64,000 nt of DNA, from assembly GCF_021390645.1 (NCBI RefSeq), contig NZ_JAJEJT010000004.1, positions 1,240,001-1,304,000 on the forward strand. Reading direction: 5' to 3'. The notes under the pieces were generated by a model. That model did no database searches and had not been told where the DNA came from. It was given only the letters and a program-made list of their open reading frames with translations. This DNA is from Paraburkholderia flagellata. Its GTDB lineage: Bacteria > Pseudomonadota > Gammaproteobacteria > Burkholderiales > Burkholderiaceae. The translations under genes were made by a program, and so were the position numbers. Below, one piece after another: positions 61,872 through 64,000 of this stretch. Each line of letters opens with the position of its first letter. The stretch's first letter is position 1.

Positions 61872-62648
61872 TTACGCTACGTGCGCCGCAAAGCCCGTGC
61901 GTTCCGGCGCGACGTCTTCACGCAGCGTGAGCGCCGGAATTTCATACGCACCGCCGTTCTGTTTGCGGAACGCGATGGGCGCGGTGTGCGCCAGTGCATC
62001 GAGGCGCTCGCCGAGCGCGTCGCGCGTTTGCGCGTAGCGCGCCTCGTCCATGCGGCCCGTGCGGTACACGAGAAACGGCGGCAACACGTCGTAGCCCGGG
62101 TAATAGAGCACGCCATGATGAATCGGGAAAAGGATGTCGTCGATCGGCCCGTTCACGCCACGCGGCCCGTAGTGCGACGCCCAGCCACCCATCGTCACGA
62201 CGAGCATCGCGCGCTTGCCCGCGAGCGTGCCCTCGCCGTAGCGGTCTCCCCAACGCGCATCGGAGTGCTCGCCCACGCCATAGGCGAAGCCGTACGCGAA
62301 AACACGCTCCACCCAGCCCTTGAGGATGGCAGGCATGGAGAACCACCAGAGCGGAAACTGCAGGATGAGCGTATCGGCCCACACAAGCCTGGCCTGCTCC
62401 CGCGCGATGTCGGCAGCCTGGAGGCCGTGCTCGAAAGCGTGCTTCGAATCGAGCGACGGATGAAACGGCGCGTCGCCCCGGCGCTCGACGCTGTCCTGCG
62501 CGTCGAGCGCCGCTTTCCAGTTCATCGCGTAGAGGTCCGACACCTGAACGGCATGACCCGCCGCCTCAAGACGCTGGACGGTGAAATCCCTGAGCGCGCC
62601 GTTGAGCGACTTCGGTTCAGGATGGGCATAGACAAGCAGGATATTCAT
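61872..62648 (-). CDS. NAD(P)H:quinone oxidoreductase, flavodoxin-like
   Basis: 258 residues of the NQO/DHPD (flavodoxin-2) fold. The flavin-binding start MNILLVYAHPEPKSLNGAL, the LILQFPLWWFSMPAILKGWV block near 95-115 and the TMGGWASHYGPRG loop are typical of NQO1-like reductases. Reaction: two-electron reduction of quinones with NAD(P)H and FAD or FMN. ATG at 62648. It is divergent from a LysR gene with 84 bp between starts, an arrangement seen for redox-sensing control. Confidence 0.86.
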   Translation of the reverse strand: MNILLVYAHPEPKSLNGALRDFTVQRLEAAGHAVQVSDLYAMNWKAALDAQDSVERRGDAPFHPSLDSKHAFEHGLQAADIAREQARLVWADTLILQFPLWWFSMPAILKGWVERVFAYGFAYGVGEHSDARWGDRYGEGTLAGKRAMLVVTMGGWASHYGPRGVNGPIDDILFPIHHGVLYYPGYDVLPPFLVYRTGRMDEARYAQTRDALGERLDALAHTAPIAFRKQNGGAYEIPALTLREDVAPERTGFAAHVA

Positions 62649-62732
62649 AGCGAGGGCTCCGTGGTCTGACACGTACCCAGCTTAGTTGCGCGGCTGCTAT
62701 AGTTGAAATGAATAACGGAAATACCAGCCATT

Positions 62733-63629
62733 ATGTCCGCTAATTTGCGCAGCCTCGACCTCAACCTCCTCGTCACGCTCGACGTGCTGCTCGCCGAGCA
62801 CAACGTCACGCGCGCGGCGCAACGCCTTAACTTCTCGCAACCCTCGGTCAGCGTGCATCTCGCGAAGCTGCGAGAGATATTGGGCGATCCGCTGCTGCTG
62901 CCTGGCCCACGCGGCATGCAGCCCACGGCGCGCGCGCTCGCGTTGCGCGAGCCGCTGCGCGAGGCGCTCGAATCGCTCGAGCGCGCGATTTCGCCCGAGA
63001 GCCCGTTCGATCCAGCCGGCGCGAGCGATACCTGGCGCGTGGCCGCAAGCGACTATGGCGAGTCCACCATCGCGTTGCCGGCCCTGCGTGGCTTGCGCGA
63101 GGCCGCGCCGAATGCGCGCCTTGCCGTGGTCGAACTCGCGCCTGCGCGCGTCGCCAGGCAGGCGGCGCAGGGCGAAATCGATCTGGCATTCCATACCACC
63201 AGCGACGCACCCGGGAACCTGCGCCGGCGTGCGCTCTTCACCGAGCGCTACGTGCTTGCGGGCCGCGCTGACCATCCGCGCCTCAAGCGCCGTCCGAACG
63301 CCAGCCAGTTCTGCGCACTGGAGCACGTTATCGTCTCGCCCGATGGCGGCGGATTTCGCGGCATCACCGACGAAGCGCTGTCGCAAGCCGGACTCACGCG
63401 GCGCGTCGTGCTCTCCGTCCCGCACTTTCTTTTCGTCATTTCCGTGCTCGAGCTCAGCGACCTTGTGGCAATGCTGCCGTGGCGGCTCGTGCGCGAACGG
63501 GCGGCGCTGCGCGTGGTCGAACCGCCCATCGAGGTGCCCGGCTACGAAATGTGCATGCTCTGGCATGAGCGCTCGCACCGCGACCCCGCGCATCGTTGGC
63601 TGCGCGAGCAGATCGCCTGCGCCGTGTAG
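62733..63629 (+). CDS. LysR-family transcriptional regulator
   Basis: 298 residues. The helix-turn-helix (EHNVTRAAQRLNFSQPSVSV near 21-42) is of the NodD/LinR-like branch with LDLNLLVTLDVLL; the effector domain includes EIDLAFHTTSDAP. It is the likely regulator of the divergent quinone-reductase gene. ATG at 62733 fits the conserved start. The next gene begins 94 bp downstream on the same strand. Confidence 0.88.
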   Translation: MSANLRSLDLNLLVTLDVLLAEHNVTRAAQRLNFSQPSVSVHLAKLREILGDPLLLPGPRGMQPTARALALREPLREALESLERAISPESPFDPAGASDTWRVAASDYGESTIALPALRGLREAAPNARLAVVELAPARVARQAAQGEIDLAFHTTSDAPGNLRRRALFTERYVLAGRADHPRLKRRPNASQFCALEHVIVSPDGGGFRGITDEALSQAGLTRRVVLSVPHFLFVISVLELSDLVAMLPWRLVRERAALRVVEPPIEVPGYEMCMLWHERSHRDPAHRWLREQIACAV

Positions 63630-63723
63630 CACCTTGAGGCGCCAGCGGGCGCAGCGCGCCTGTGCCACAATCCTCGTGGCGCACGCCGGCCCCTGGCCAT
63701 ATCGCGCCGCACCAAAATAACCA

Positions 63724-64000
63724 CCATGAAACCGATCGATCCCCAGCGCCGCGCCGACTGGCTGCTGCGCGCCGAGCCCGTTGCGGGCATAGAGCGTATC
63801 GAAGCCTTCTTTCAGGGGAAGGCGTTTGCGATGCATCGCCACGACACCTATGCGATCGGCCGCACGCTCGCGGGCGTGCAGAGCTTCAAGTACCGGCGCG
63901 GCACGACCCACAGCCTTCCGGGCCACACGATGGTGCTGCATCCCGACGAGCCCCACGACGGCCAGGCCGGCACGGGCGAAGGCTTTCGCTACCGCATGAT
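63724..64000 (+). CDS. AraC-family transcriptional regulator (3' end outside window)
   Basis: Only the first 92 codons are present. The N-terminal cupin-like domain of AraC regulators is recognisable: FQGKAFAMHRHDTYAIG, then GHTMVLHPDEPHDGQAG and EGFRYRM. The DNA-binding half lies beyond the window. ATG at 63724. Effector and targets unknown. Confidence 0.8.

Overview
The window is high-GC, densely coded chromosome of a betaproteobacterium of the Burkholderiaceae, most likely Paraburkholderia, Caballeronia or Burkholderia. The evidence is a 2,2-dialkylglycine decarboxylase gene with its divergent LysR regulator very like the Burkholderia cepacia pair, a monomeric NADP isocitrate dehydrogenase, a nitrate reductase fused to a CysJ-type flavoprotein, many MFS organic-acid transporters and many LysR regulators. 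I saw no rRNA, tRNA, CRISPR array, insertion sequence or prophage. The window cuts a gene at each end (an MFS transporter and an AraC-type regulator).

Layout. 1-7.4 kb: sugar-acid catabolism (IlvD/Edd dehydratase, RraA/HMG-aldolase-like protein, two MFS carriers, a 2-hydroxyacid dehydrogenase and a GntR-like LacI regulator, with two matching operators). 7.9-13.3 kb: ChaC, LysE exporter with Lrp-type regulator, dgdA/dgdR, and small secreted, lipoprotein and membrane proteins. 13.3-16.1 kb: a trimeric autotransporter adhesin behind a long non-coding upstream region. 16.1-20.8 kb: a substrate-binding protein plus MFS carrier divergent from a two-component system. 20.8-31.3 kb: more carbon catabolism (hydroxypyruvate isomerase, a helix-turn-helix/solute-binding-protein fusion regulator, inositol-dehydrogenase-like oxidoreductase, MFS carriers, a second-type LeuCD pair, a fluoroacetate-dehalogenase-like hydrolase and a LysR regulator). 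31.3-41.2 kb: chloroperoxidase-type hydrolase, a MarR regulator with twin operators, isocitrate dehydrogenase, IlvD, a phosphoesterase and a CynR-like regulator.

41.2-54.6 kb is the nitrate/nitrite assimilation region: nirB-nirD-nasA on the minus strand, divergent from a uroporphyrinogen-III methyltransferase gene that would supply siroheme, and a second unit of a soluble PilJ/MCP-like protein plus a NarK transporter. All three transcription units begin with the same layout: a sigma-54 (GG-N10-GC) promoter, then a hairpin with a six-base loop having A1 and G4, then a second such hairpin whose 3' side overlaps an intrinsic terminator. This is the signature of ANTAR-protein (NasT/NasR) antitermination, with tandem NtrC-like sites between the two divergent promoters. 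No ANTAR gene lies in the window. A lone OmpR-type regulator with a degenerate receiver sits inside this region.

54.6-64 kb: envelope and efflux genes (secreted Cys-rich protein, AI-2E-family protein, a NodT/HlyD/DUF2955 efflux set, a solitary outer-membrane barrel, a lipoprotein), then a quinone reductase divergent from a LysR gene and the start of an AraC-type regulator.
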